The position numbers and the translations under genes are program-made. 64,000 nt of DNA, taken from assembly GCA_024403035.1 (NCBI GenBank), contig JAKSSP010000007.1, forward strand, positions 1-64,000, written 5' to 3'. Below the pieces are notes generated by a model. That model was not told the origin of the DNA. It made no database searches and worked only from the letters and a program-made list of their open reading frames with translations. Origin of the DNA: Mogibacterium sp. GTDB taxonomy: Bacteria > Bacillota > Clostridia > Peptostreptococcales > Anaerovoracaceae. Shown piece by piece: positions 36,431-44,194 of the stretch (positions are counted from its first letter, which is position 1; each line of letters begins with the position of its first letter).

Positions 36431-38116
36431 ATGAAGAAATTTCTCACTCTGATCCTCTGCGCTGCCATGGTGTTTGCATTCACGGCATGCGGAGGCGGTG
36501 GAAGCAGTGACGGCGGCGATTTCGTTGCTACAGCATGTATCGCTTCTGAACCTGAGACCATCGACCCGAGTCTCATCAGCTCCGTTGACGGTTCCACATA
36601 TGTAAACCATATGTTTGAGAACCTCATGAAGTACGTTCCGACAGATGAGAAGGCTGACGAAAGCGGAAACGTGATGATGACAAAGGTAGACCTGGGTCAG
36701 GCCGAGAGCTACGAAGTATCTGACGACGGACTCGTTTATACGTTCAAGATCAGATCTGACGCCAAGTGGTCTGACGGCGAGCCTGTAAAGGCTGCTGACT
36801 GGGTATATTCGTGGCAGAGACTGGTTGACCCTAACACAGCTTCTGACTACGGATACTTCCTCGACGGCGTTGTTGTAAATGCTGCTGAGATCCAGGCAGG
36901 AGAGAAGGACCCTAGCGAACTGGGAATCAAGGCTGTTGACGATTCGACACTCGAGATCACACTTTGCCAGGATACTCCGTACTTCATCGAGATGTGCGCA
37001 TTTGCTTCGCTCATGCCGCTGAGAGAAGACGTTGTATCGGCCGGCGACGACTGGGCAACACCTGAGAAGATGGTCTGCAACGGACCTTACAAGCTCTCCG
37101 AGTGGACACATGACTCCGTCATCAAGATGGTTCCGAACGACCAGTACTATGATGCCGCAAACCTCGGACCAAGCGAGATCGACTGGTATCTGTCCGCTGA
37201 CGAGACAGCTATCCTTTCGGCTTACCAGTCCGGCGAGTGGGCATTCGTTGAGTCGTTCCCGACTGACATGATCGGTTCGCTCCAGGATTCCGGCGACTGC
37301 TTCATCGATCCGTATGTAGGAACATACTATCTGTACCTCAACTGCGATCAGATCACTGACTGGAGAGTCAGAGCAGCCATGGTCCTCAGCGTTGACAGAG
37401 ACAACATCGTTACCAACGTAGCTCAGGGCGGACAGACTCCTGCTACAGGATTCGTAGCTTCCGGCATACTTGACTCCACAGGCGCGGACTTCGCGTTCGG
37501 TTCATCCGATCTCGGCGCTATGTACGCATGGCTCTCAGAGAAATATCCGGATGCTGACCTCACGACCTATGAAGGAAAGTGCGACCTTGCCAAGAAGCTC
37601 TATCAGGAAGCAGTTGATGAAGGCGCATGGGATACCAACACCACGATCGTCTACAACTTCAACACTGATGATACTCACAAGGCTATCGCGGAAGCCTGCG
37701 GACAGGACTGGAGCAACGTGCTCGGTCTGAAGATCACGCTGGCTAACCAGGAGTGGAACACATACACCAACGGACTCGGCGAGCATAAGTTCGGCGTTGC
37801 GCGTCTCGGTTGGATCGCTGACTACAACGACCCTATCACTTACCTCGAGCTGATGGTAACAGGAAACTCCTACAACTACGGCCTCTTCAGCAATCCTGCA
37901 TTCGACGAAGCCATCAAGACAGCTAAGGCTACAGCAGCCGGCCCTGATCGCGACAAGGCTCTCTACACTGCAGAGGAAACTCTGTTCGGCGAAGACGGAT
38001 TCCCTGTATGCCCGATCTACTACTACACCAACATGTACTGCAACAAGACAATGAAGAACATCGGATACACACCGATGGGATACTACTTCTTCCAGTACGC
38101 TCAGCCTGCTGCTTAA
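36431..38116 (+). CDS. oppA: Oligopeptide ABC transporter substrate-binding lipoprotein
   Basis: 561 residues. The signal peptide ends in a lipobox FTAC (Cys about 21), followed by a Gly/Ser-rich linker; the rest is a solute-binding protein family 5 fold starting ETIDPSLISSVDGSTYVNHMFENLM. It is anchored outside the membrane and delivers peptides to OppBC. AAGGAGG precedes the ATG. As last gene of the operon with a possible own promoter and a strong terminator, it can be expressed at higher level than the membrane parts. Confidence 0.94.
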   Translation: MKKFLTLILCAAMVFAFTACGGGGSSDGGDFVATACIASEPETIDPSLISSVDGSTYVNHMFENLMKYVPTDEKADESGNVMMTKVDLGQAESYEVSDDGLVYTFKIRSDAKWSDGEPVKAADWVYSWQRLVDPNTASDYGYFLDGVVVNAAEIQAGEKDPSELGIKAVDDSTLEITLCQDTPYFIEMCAFASLMPLREDVVSAGDDWATPEKMVCNGPYKLSEWTHDSVIKMVPNDQYYDAANLGPSEIDWYLSADETAILSAYQSGEWAFVESFPTDMIGSLQDSGDCFIDPYVGTYYLYLNCDQITDWRVRAAMVLSVDRDNIVTNVAQGGQTPATGFVASGILDSTGADFAFGSSDLGAMYAWLSEKYPDADLTTYEGKCDLAKKLYQEAVDEGAWDTNTTIVYNFNTDDTHKAIAEACGQDWSNVLGLKITLANQEWNTYTNGLGEHKFGVARLGWIADYNDPITYLELMVTGNSYNYGLFSNPAFDEAIKTAKATAAGPDRDKALYTAEETLFGEDGFPVCPIYYYTNMYCNKTMKNIGYTPMGYYFFQYAQPAA

Positions 38117-38173
38117 TCAGATCTGATCTGATTAAGCAATAAGGCACACGGTGCAATAGGAAAAAAGCAGAAC

Positions 38174-38203
38174 GCGGCCGGGCCATGCCCGGCCGTTTGC
38201 TTT
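38174..38203 (+). terminator. Rho-independent terminator of the opp operon
   Basis: CGGCCGGGC (38175-38183) pairs perfectly with GCCCGGCCG (38187-38195) around CAT, then TTTGCTTT. Confidence 0.85.
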
Positions 38204-38231
38204 GCAAAAAAACGCAGGAGACTGTCAGTTA

Positions 38232-38240
38232 TGGTACAAT
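38232..38240 (+). promoter_or_regulatory. Extended -10 promoter for pepF
   Basis: An extended -10, TGG then TACAAT (38235-38240), lies 41 bp before the ATG; no convincing -35 is seen. Confidence 0.45.
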
Positions 38241-38281
38241 AGCCTTGTGCGGAAAATAAAAAATGAAACGGAGAAGAGATA

Positions 38282-39988
38282 ATGATAAAGTTCAGCGAGA
38301 TCCCGTATTCGAGACCGGATACAGAAGAAGTAAAGAATGAACTGAGCCGGCTCACGAAGGAATTCAAAGAGGCAGCAACATATGAAGAGGCGAGGGACGC
38401 GTTCGTGCGCGAGGACGCTCTGTCGCGCCACATCATGTCGGTTTCAACAGTGGCTCAAATACGTCATTCCATAGATACAAGAGACGGGTTTTATGATGAA
38501 GAGGTCAAGTTCTGGAACAGGGCGACCCCGGAACTTCAGGAATACTTTGATCAGTGGACAAGGACCCTGTGCGGATCGAAGTTCCGCGGCGAACTCGAAG
38601 ATGAATTCGGTGAGGTCGTGTTCCTCAACGCGGAGATCGAACTCAAGTGCTTTGACGTATCGATAATCCCGCTCCTTCAGGAAGAGAACGACCTTGTCAT
38701 GGAATATGAGAAATTGCTCGCGAGCGCTCAGATACCGTTCCGCGGCAAGGTATACACCATCGCTCAGATCGCGCCGTTCAAGAACGACGCGGACGATGAG
38801 ATCAGGCTCGCTGCCTGGAAGGCAGAGGGCGGCTGGTACAAGGACCATCAGGACAAGCTGGACGGGATATACGACAGGCTCGTAGCGATACGCCATGAGA
38901 TGAGTCAGAAGCTGGGGCTCAGGGACGCCGTTGAGCTTGGCTATTACAGGATGACACGCAACTGCTATGACAGGAACGACATCGAGAAGTTCCACGAGGC
39001 AGTCATCAAATATATCGTGCCGGTGGCAGACGGCATAAGAAGAAAGCAGGCGGAGAGACTGGGGATGCAGTATCCTCTCAGCTTCGCCGACAATGCACTG
39101 ATGTTCCGCTCCGGCAATCCGAGACCAGCAGGCGACGCGGATTATATCGTCGACGCGGCTAGCAGATTCTATGACGCTCTTTCTCCGGAGACGAGCGAGT
39201 TTTTCAAGGTAATGAGGGAAGGCGAGCTCATGGACCTGCTCTCGACAGAGGGCAAGGAGGGAGGCGGCTACTGCACCAGCATCCATGACTATGAGGTGCC
39301 GTTCATCTTTGCCAATTTCAACGGCACTCAGGGCGATGTCGAGACCGTGACCCATGAAGCCGGACACGCTTTCGCGGACTGGATGAACAGGTCGCGCGTT
39401 CCTGTAGACACCGTATGGCCGAGCATGGAAGGCTGCGAAGTGCACTCGATGAGCATGGAGTTCTTCGCCTGGAAGAGCACAGAGGACTTCTTCGGAAAAG
39501 ACGCGGACAAGTCCCGTTACAGCCACCTCGCGAGTTCGTTCATGTTCATACCGTACGGCACCATGGTGGATCACTTCCAGCACAGCGTATACGATCATCC
39601 TGAGATGACGCCAGCTGAGCGCCATGCAGAGTGGAAGAGGCTCCTCGGCATATATATGCCTTGGCTGAGACTCGACGGAGACATCCCGTTCTACGCGGAC
39701 GGCGAGGGCTGGCAGAGACAGCATCATATCTATGGCATGCCGTTCTACTACATCGACTACTGCCTGGCACAGACGGTCGCTCTCGGATTTTGGGCAATGA
39801 TACAGAACGACTATGACGATGCCTGGGAACACTACATGGCATATACAAGGATGGGCGGATCGAAAGTGTTCACAAAGCTACTTGAAGACGCGGGGCTCGA
39901 GAGCCCGTTCGAAGAGGGGACCATCAGAAAGATGTGCCGCAAGGCGGATGAATGGCTCAATGCCTTCGACTTAAGCGGTATAGAGTAA
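38282..39988 (+). CDS. pepF: M3-family oligoendopeptidase
   Basis: A 568-residue cytoplasmic zinc metallopeptidase. The HExxH motif is in VTHEAGHAFADWM (about 356-368) with a downstream EGCEVHSMSMEFF segment supplying the third ligand. It cuts oligopeptides of roughly 7-17 residues in the characterised family. Its place next to an oligopeptide importer suggests imported peptides are degraded by it. GGAGAAGAGATA precedes the ATG. Confidence 0.93.
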   Translation: MIKFSEIPYSRPDTEEVKNELSRLTKEFKEAATYEEARDAFVREDALSRHIMSVSTVAQIRHSIDTRDGFYDEEVKFWNRATPELQEYFDQWTRTLCGSKFRGELEDEFGEVVFLNAEIELKCFDVSIIPLLQEENDLVMEYEKLLASAQIPFRGKVYTIAQIAPFKNDADDEIRLAAWKAEGGWYKDHQDKLDGIYDRLVAIRHEMSQKLGLRDAVELGYYRMTRNCYDRNDIEKFHEAVIKYIVPVADGIRRKQAERLGMQYPLSFADNALMFRSGNPRPAGDADYIVDAASRFYDALSPETSEFFKVMREGELMDLLSTEGKEGGGYCTSIHDYEVPFIFANFNGTQGDVETVTHEAGHAFADWMNRSRVPVDTVWPSMEGCEVHSMSMEFFAWKSTEDFFGKDADKSRYSHLASSFMFIPYGTMVDHFQHSVYDHPEMTPAERHAEWKRLLGIYMPWLRLDGDIPFYADGEGWQRQHHIYGMPFYYIDYCLAQTVALGFWAMIQNDYDDAWEHYMAYTRMGGSKVFTKLLEDAGLESPFEEGTIRKMCRKADEWLNAFDLSGIE

Positions 39989-40018
39989 CAGCGTACAGAA
40001 TCCGCTGATAAGCAACAA

Positions 40019-40055
40019 AAGACCCGCCAGAGCGATCTCCGGCGGGTTTTGTATT
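40019..40055. terminator. Bidirectional terminator between pepF and the DUF3048 gene
   Basis: ACCCGCC and GGCGGGT arms (40022-40047, with a partly paired middle) have A and T runs on opposite sides. Confidence 0.75.
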
Positions 40056-40076
40056 GCAGATATTTACGACTGCGGA

Positions 40077-41321
40077 TCACTTTGAAGATACCGAGCCGCC
40101 GTTGTTGTTGGAGATCCAGCCGATCCATGTCTTGCCCTTGTTCATATTGAGCAGTACATAGGAGTTGGCGAGAAGCTCTTCTTCCTCCATTCCTTCTGCT
40201 TCTTCCTCATCAGGCGAAACGATAGCGTACTTGTTATATACAGGCCATTCAGCTTCTTCATCTGCCTTGAGGGTCTCTATGGCGTTCGCAAGGTTCTCGT
40301 CGTTGGATGCCTTTGCTGTAGCCGCGTCGATCGAAGGGTCTTTCAGTTCAAGCTGACCGTCAACGACTGCCCATTCGATGTCCTTGACTGTTCCCTTGCT
40401 GAAGTACTTGCCCTTGCCGCCCGCGAGCTTGTAGTCGCAGTAGGTGACGCTTCCGGCGCTTCCCGGACCCTGGTAGCCTTCCTTGGTGATGTACTCTGTG
40501 TCATCGAAGAGTACCAGCAGGTTCTCTCTTGTAAGGTCATTATCGAAATCACTGCAGTGATACAGACCGTCCGATTCATTATATGTCCAGTACGTACCCT
40601 CAAAGGCTTTGCTCGAATAAGTGACGCCGACCTGAGTGGCTGCTGTTTCGCTTGCAGGTTCTTCGATCTTATTGAAGTTCAGTTTTGTATACTCTTCCGG
40701 AGTGGTTCTGAAACCTTCGTTTTTGATGGTAGCAGATACTTTGGCTCCGTAGATGATGCCGCGGTGTTCGACATTCACGTATCTGGTAGTGTCTCTTCCG
40801 TACATGCCTTCCTTGTCATCAAGAGTCATCTGGTTGATGTGGTCTACTTTATCCTTCTTGAAGACAGTGCTGGCACCGACATAGTCGCCCTTTGAATGGC
40901 TCATGCCCCAGTGGATGAAGATGGAGTCAAAGAGCTCGGAGAACTTTATGAACGGAGGACGGGCGCTTCTTGTAGGTCCGATGATCTCAGGCAGCTTCTC
41001 GTAGTCACGGTAGAACCAGAGCGTTCTTGTGATGCCGCCTTCGACCTCGCCCTGCAGAATGATGTCAGGGGAATACTCAGCGTCGTCCATGCCCCACTGA
41101 GGTCTGGCGTCAGGAGCGTTCTCTACGACGAACGCGGCGACACGTCTGCTGTTGGCAGCTTCGTCATAGCCTTCCTCCGTCGTAAAGCCGGTCAGCGAGT
41201 TGCTCGGCAGCGGCTCAGGTTCTTCCGGATCGGGTTTGCTGCAGCCCGCGAGCACTGTAGTTCCTATCATGGTGAAGCAGAGGAGCATCACCAGAATTCT
41301 TTTGCGTTTTTCGTTTTTCAT
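40077..41321 (-). CDS. DUF3048-domain lipoprotein (YerB-like)
   Basis: 414 residues. The signal peptide KRKRILVMLLCFTMIGTTVLAGC ends in lipobox LAGC, and an acidic proline-rich linker (KPDPEEPEPLP) follows. The body carries the DUF3048 pattern VVENAPDARPQWGMDDAEYSPDIILQGEVEGGITR and RSARPPFIKFSELFDSIFIHWGMS. YerB-type lipoproteins are surface proteins of unknown biochemistry. The ATG at 41321 follows GGGAGG; earlier in-frame codons lack a ribosome site. Alone between a terminator and a divergent gap. Confidence 0.9.
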   Translation of the reverse strand: MKNEKRKRILVMLLCFTMIGTTVLAGCSKPDPEEPEPLPSNSLTGFTTEEGYDEAANSRRVAAFVVENAPDARPQWGMDDAEYSPDIILQGEVEGGITRTLWFYRDYEKLPEIIGPTRSARPPFIKFSELFDSIFIHWGMSHSKGDYVGASTVFKKDKVDHINQMTLDDKEGMYGRDTTRYVNVEHRGIIYGAKVSATIKNEGFRTTPEEYTKLNFNKIEEPASETAATQVGVTYSSKAFEGTYWTYNESDGLYHCSDFDNDLTRENLLVLFDDTEYITKEGYQGPGSAGSVTYCDYKLAGGKGKYFSKGTVKDIEWAVVDGQLELKDPSIDAATAKASNDENLANAIETLKADEEAEWPVYNKYAIVSPDEEEAEGMEEEELLANSYVLLNMNKGKTWIGWISNNNGGSVSSK

Positions 41322-41428
41322 ATTTTTAATAACCTCCCGATAGTCTTTCAGGACATATCCATACAAATACATAGTACATTATGCGGAATAAACCCGTCAC
41401 AGACCTTAACACAATTTCATCGAAAAGA

Positions 41429-41456
41429 TAGCACTTTTCCCAAAGTGTGCTATAAT
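41429..41456 (+). promoter_or_regulatory. pdxK promoter (-10) with an imperfect dyad
   Basis: TATAAT (41451-41456) has directly upstream an imperfect inverted repeat, TAGCAC (41429-41434) and GTGTGCT (41445-41451). No good -35 is visible, which fits an activator or a repressor site here. TAGCAC and GTGTGCT recur at 48340-48357 before the MocR-like gene. Confidence 0.45.
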
Positions 41457-41519
41457 ATCTGAGTCCGTTTTCTAAAGGGCCAGAGAAACAAAGGACCAAT
41501 AGACAAAGGGGAGGAAAAA

Positions 41520-42377
41520 ATGAAAAGGATACTCACAGTTCAGGATATTTCCTGCCTCGGCAAATGCTCCATCACCATCGCTCTGCCGGTCATATCGGCT
41601 CTGGGCGTTGAGTGCGTGATACTTCCGACTGCCGTCCTTTCAAACCACACGCTCTTCAAGAGCTTCACTGTAAAGGACCTGGCCGACCAGATCGTGCCGA
41701 TATGCGAAAAGTGGGAAGACGAGGGAGTTGAGTTCGATGCGATATACACAGGCTATCTCGGGACCATCGAGCAGATCGATATGATGGAAGACCTGTTCAA
41801 AAAGTTCGGCAGCGGCGATGACAAGCTGATCTTCGTCGATCCTGTAATGGCAGACGGCGGCAAGCTTTATCCGGCGTTCGACATGGACTATGCCCGCAAG
41901 AACACTGAGCTTTGCTCCTGCGCTGACATGATCGTGCCTAACATCACTGAGGCATGCTTCATGACAGATACAGAGTACCGCGAGGAATATGACGAGGAGT
42001 GGATCAAGGGTCTGCTTTCAAAGGTCGTGAACCTCGGCGCGCGCATCAGCGTGCTCACAGGCGTTTCGCTCAGCGAGGGCAAGACAGGCGTTATGGGATA
42101 CGATAAGAAGAACGATGATTTCTACGTTTATCAGAACGAAAAGGTAGGAGCGATGTTCCACGGCACGGGCGACCTCTTCTCCAGTACAGTCATTGGAGAG
42201 ATCATGCACGGCAAGGACTGGAAGGATGCTATGAGGATAGCGGCGGACTACACTGCCCACACAATCAAGGTGACCATGGAGGATCCAAAGAAGCCTTGGT
42301 ACGGAGTCAACTTCGAAGAGACGATTCCGGATCTCATCAATATGAAATATTCTGTTGAAGATTGCAGTCGGGCATAG
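41520..42377 (+). CDS. pdxK: Pyridoxamine/pyridoxal kinase, PfkB family
   Basis: Phosphorylates B6 vitamers in the salvage pathway. The N-terminus VQDISCLGKCSITIALPVISALG and FTVKDL are typical of the PdxY-like Bacillota group; the C-terminal HGTGDLFSSTVIG holds the catalytic Asp (about 217). 285 residues. AGGGGAGGAAAAA precedes the ATG. It sits just before tRNA-Ala and about 6 kb before the B6-like ECF/MocR pair across the island. Confidence 0.9.
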   Translation: MKRILTVQDISCLGKCSITIALPVISALGVECVILPTAVLSNHTLFKSFTVKDLADQIVPICEKWEDEGVEFDAIYTGYLGTIEQIDMMEDLFKKFGSGDDKLIFVDPVMADGGKLYPAFDMDYARKNTELCSCADMIVPNITEACFMTDTEYREEYDEEWIKGLLSKVVNLGARISVLTGVSLSEGKTGVMGYDKKNDDFYVYQNEKVGAMFHGTGDLFSSTVIGEIMHGKDWKDAMRIAADYTAHTIKVTMEDPKKPWYGVNFEETIPDLINMKYSVEDCSRA

Positions 42378-42383
42378 TATAAT
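42355..42383 (+). promoter_or_regulatory. tRNA-Ala promoter
   Basis: TTGAAG (42355-42360), a 17-bp spacer, then TATAAT (42378-42383), ending 12 bp before the tRNA. It overlaps the last codons of pdxK. Confidence 0.75.
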
Positions 42384-42395
42384 AAGGCTCGCTGC

Positions 42396-42471
42396 GGGGC
42401 GTTAGCTCAGCTGGGAGAGCGCAAGGTTCGCAATCTTGAGGCCAGGGGTTCGATCCCCCTACGCTCCACCA
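42396..42471 (+). tRNA. tRNA-Ala (anticodon CGC)
   Basis: 76 nt including encoded CCA. The acceptor arm GGGGCGT pairs with ACGCTCC, with the G3-U70 pair that identifies alanine tRNAs; D arm GCTC/GAGC; anticodon arm CAAGG with loop TTCGCAA, anticodon CGC; T arm AGGGG/CCCCT around TTCGATC. Its 3' 23 bases are repeated at 47642-47664, marking it as an integration site. Confidence 0.95.
42449..42471 (+). repeat. Left attachment site (attL) in the tRNA-Ala 3' end
   Basis: 23 bp running from the T-loop to the CCA end of the tRNA, identical to 47642-47664. Sequence beyond both ends differs, so the identity is limited to the core. Both ends of a 5.2-kb island are defined this way. Confidence 0.85.
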
Positions 42472-42473
42472 CC

Positions 42474-42507
42474 AGACCCGTTGAAAAATCAACGGGTCTA
42501 TTATTTT
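42474..42507 (+). terminator. Terminator just inside the island
   Basis: AGACCCGTTGA (42474-42484) pairs perfectly with TCAACGGGTCT (42489-42499), then TATTATTTT. It replaces the natural tRNA terminator, now displaced to 47669-47697. Confidence 0.8.
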
Positions 42508-42511
42508 GGCG

Positions 42512-42542
42512 GTGGTTAGATGTGATTAGATAGTGATTAGAT
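42512..42542 (+). repeat. Three 10-bp direct repeats, candidate integrase arm sites
   Basis: GTGGTTAGAT (42512), GTGATTAGAT (42522) and GTGATTAGAT (42533), spaced 10 and 11 bp, about one helical turn. The same 10-mer occurs twice at 47562 and 47574, near the other end. Confidence 0.55.
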
Positions 42543-42558
42543 GGGTCAGAATCGCACG

Positions 42559-43134
42559 CTATGCCAGTGATTGTGCGATCTTTTCATAGCGTTCCTCATC
42601 TGCTGTGAGATCATAACAGTAACACTGCTGAGTAGTGCGCAGATCCTTGTGACCGAATTCCTTCTGTATGATGAGATCATCAACACCATTTACATGCAAT
42701 ACTGATGCGACAGTCTTACGTGTTTTATGAAGACTTCTTTGCGGTATTCCAAGTTCCTCGCAATAGTTATTGATCATCTTGCCTAAACCGGAATAAAAGC
42801 TTTCAAATCCTTCGTTCACGCAGAAGATGAATCCATCTGTCGGCATGTCCAGCCGCTCTCTTTCCTCACGGACCTTTTCTATGATATCCAGTGCGGCAGG
42901 GACGACACTCACGGTTCTCCAACCTTCACCGTCTTTAAGACGTCCTTTCAGACGCTTCATATCGTGACTATAGGAGTCATGCAGTATGATTTGCTTACCG
43001 CTTATATCATCAAATCTGAGCGCAGTTACTTCTCCGCGCCTCAGACCAACATACAACAGAAAAGCTATTGCTAAAGGAATAAATATCTGCACTCTATCTC
43101 TTTTTTCTTCATACTGCTTGAATGAGCTATGCAA
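42559..43134 (-). pseudogene. int: Tyrosine recombinase (integrase), N-terminally truncated
   Basis: 191 codons covering only the catalytic domain. The tyrosine-recombinase residues are present: Arg in GLRRGEVTAL, Lys region, HKTRKT (His-x-x-Arg), GHKDLRTT (His) and YCYD (nucleophile Tyr). The arm-binding and core-binding N-terminal domains, normally about 170-200 residues, are missing: an in-frame stop sits directly before the TTG at 43134, and the sequence beyond has no integrase similarity in any frame I read. The island is therefore probably no longer self-mobile. It reads toward attL. Confidence 0.85.
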
Positions 43135-43311
43135 TCATTGCCGAACATTTAATATTTATATGCATGAATTCGAAAAAGCTTGTAACAAAATCAGGCTTTT
43201 GGAGTCATATAAGTAGAACACTTCGATGTGAAAATTCACATCACAACACCTCAAATAATGAGCAGCCCCTTTTTTCTTTGTGATAATCGAGTGAAAATTC
43301 AGATTTCTATA

Positions 43312-43340
43312 TTGACTTTTTTCGGATGTCGTTTTATAGC
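43312..43340 (+). promoter_or_regulatory. Promoter of the tetR-MATE operon
   Basis: TTGACT (43312-43317), 17 bp, TATAGC (43335-43340). It sits just before the palindromic operator at 43346-43368. The remaining bases 43135-43311 hold no gene I recognise. Confidence 0.65.
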
Positions 43341-43345
43341 AAATA

Positions 43346-43368
43346 AAAGGTTAACGACATTAACCTTT
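43346..43368 (+). promoter_or_regulatory. TetR-type operator palindrome
   Basis: AAAGGTTAA (43346-43354) and TTAACCTTT (43360-43368) are perfect inverted arms with spacer CGACA, 6 bp after the -10 and 21 bp before the regulator start. This is the expected place for an autorepressing TetR. Confidence 0.8.
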
Positions 43369-43388
43369 CGATTGGCAGGAGGTCTCAT

Positions 43389-44003
43389 ATGCCGGCAAAA
43401 AAAGGAAACACACCTGAGAAAATCAAAAGTGCCGCAAGAGCAGTGTTCTTGGCGCATGGGTTTCGGGAGACATCCATGCAGATGATCGCTTCCGAAGTAG
43501 GAATCTCTGCTCCGGGTCTCTATAAGCATTTTGAGAGTAAGGAAGAGATATTTTCGGCATTGGTAGATCCGCTGATCACCGAGATCAAGGGGATTCTGCA
43601 TATGGCGGAGAACGAGAAGGATACCTTGTTTGCGGAAGGGAAAAGCGAAGAGGTCTGGGATAAGGAAAAGACGCATCAGCAAATGTTGGATTGTATCTAT
43701 GCCCATTTTGATGATATGAAGCTCCTTCTGTTTTGCGCGGAGGGTACGGCATATGAGAATATCATTGACAGGGCGGCAGATTATGAGACGAAGGTGATGT
43801 TGCGCACGCTGCCAAGGCTTCGCGAGCAGGGCATGGCTATTCCGGAAATTGACGCGGAAACAATTTCTACGATGATGCGGCAACAATACCGCTCTTATGC
43901 GGAGCTTATTCGAAAGGATTATACCAAGGAACGCGCGGAGCAATATCAAAAAGAGATAGATACCTTCTTTACAGCGGGCTGGCGTGCGCTTCTGGGATTT
44001 TGA
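43389..44003 (+). CDS. TetR/AcrR-family transcriptional regulator
   Basis: 204 residues. The helix-turn-helix (about 10-55) includes IKSAARAVFLAHGFRETSMQMIASEVGISAPGLYKHFESKEEIF, typical of TetR. The C-terminal ligand domain is diverse, with no recognisable effector. The ATG follows AGGAGGT. It heads an operon with a small membrane protein, a MATE pump and a four-helix protein, so it likely represses drug efflux until a drug is bound; the drug is unknown. Confidence 0.93.
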   Translation: MPAKKGNTPEKIKSAARAVFLAHGFRETSMQMIASEVGISAPGLYKHFESKEEIFSALVDPLITEIKGILHMAENEKDTLFAEGKSEEVWDKEKTHQQMLDCIYAHFDDMKLLLFCAEGTAYENIIDRAADYETKVMLRTLPRLREQGMAIPEIDAETISTMMRQQYRSYAELIRKDYTKERAEQYQKEIDTFFTAGWRALLGF

Positions 44004-44017
44004 CGGAGGAAAAACGA

Positions 44018-44194
44018 ATGAAAAGAAAATCACTCCTATTGGAAGGCATGGCCATCGGAATGATGCTTGGAACAACCTTGTTTGCCGCGTTGCATTTTGA
44101 GCTTGCCTTTGGCGCAAGCCTTGGCTCTTTGATCGGTAGCGCGATCGGAGGTGTTTTGAAACTGGATAACGGAAATGAGGAAAAGCGGAAATGA
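44018..44194 (+). CDS. Small glycine-rich membrane protein
   Basis: 58 residues: a hydrophobic, glycine-rich stretch (about 10-50, GMAIGMMLGTTLFAALHFELAFGASLGSLIGSAIGGV) and a charged tail. The ATG at 44018 follows GGAGGAAAAACGA; it ends 4 bases into the MATE gene (ATGA overlap). I do not recognise a family; it may support the pump, but that is inference from position. Confidence 0.65.
   Translation: MKRKSLLLEGMAIGMMLGTTLFAALHFELAFGASLGSLIGSAIGGVLKLDNGNEEKRK

Noticed and set aside
38444..39832. A 462-codon open frame on the - strand
   Set aside because: Complete shadow of pepF, no domain similarity.
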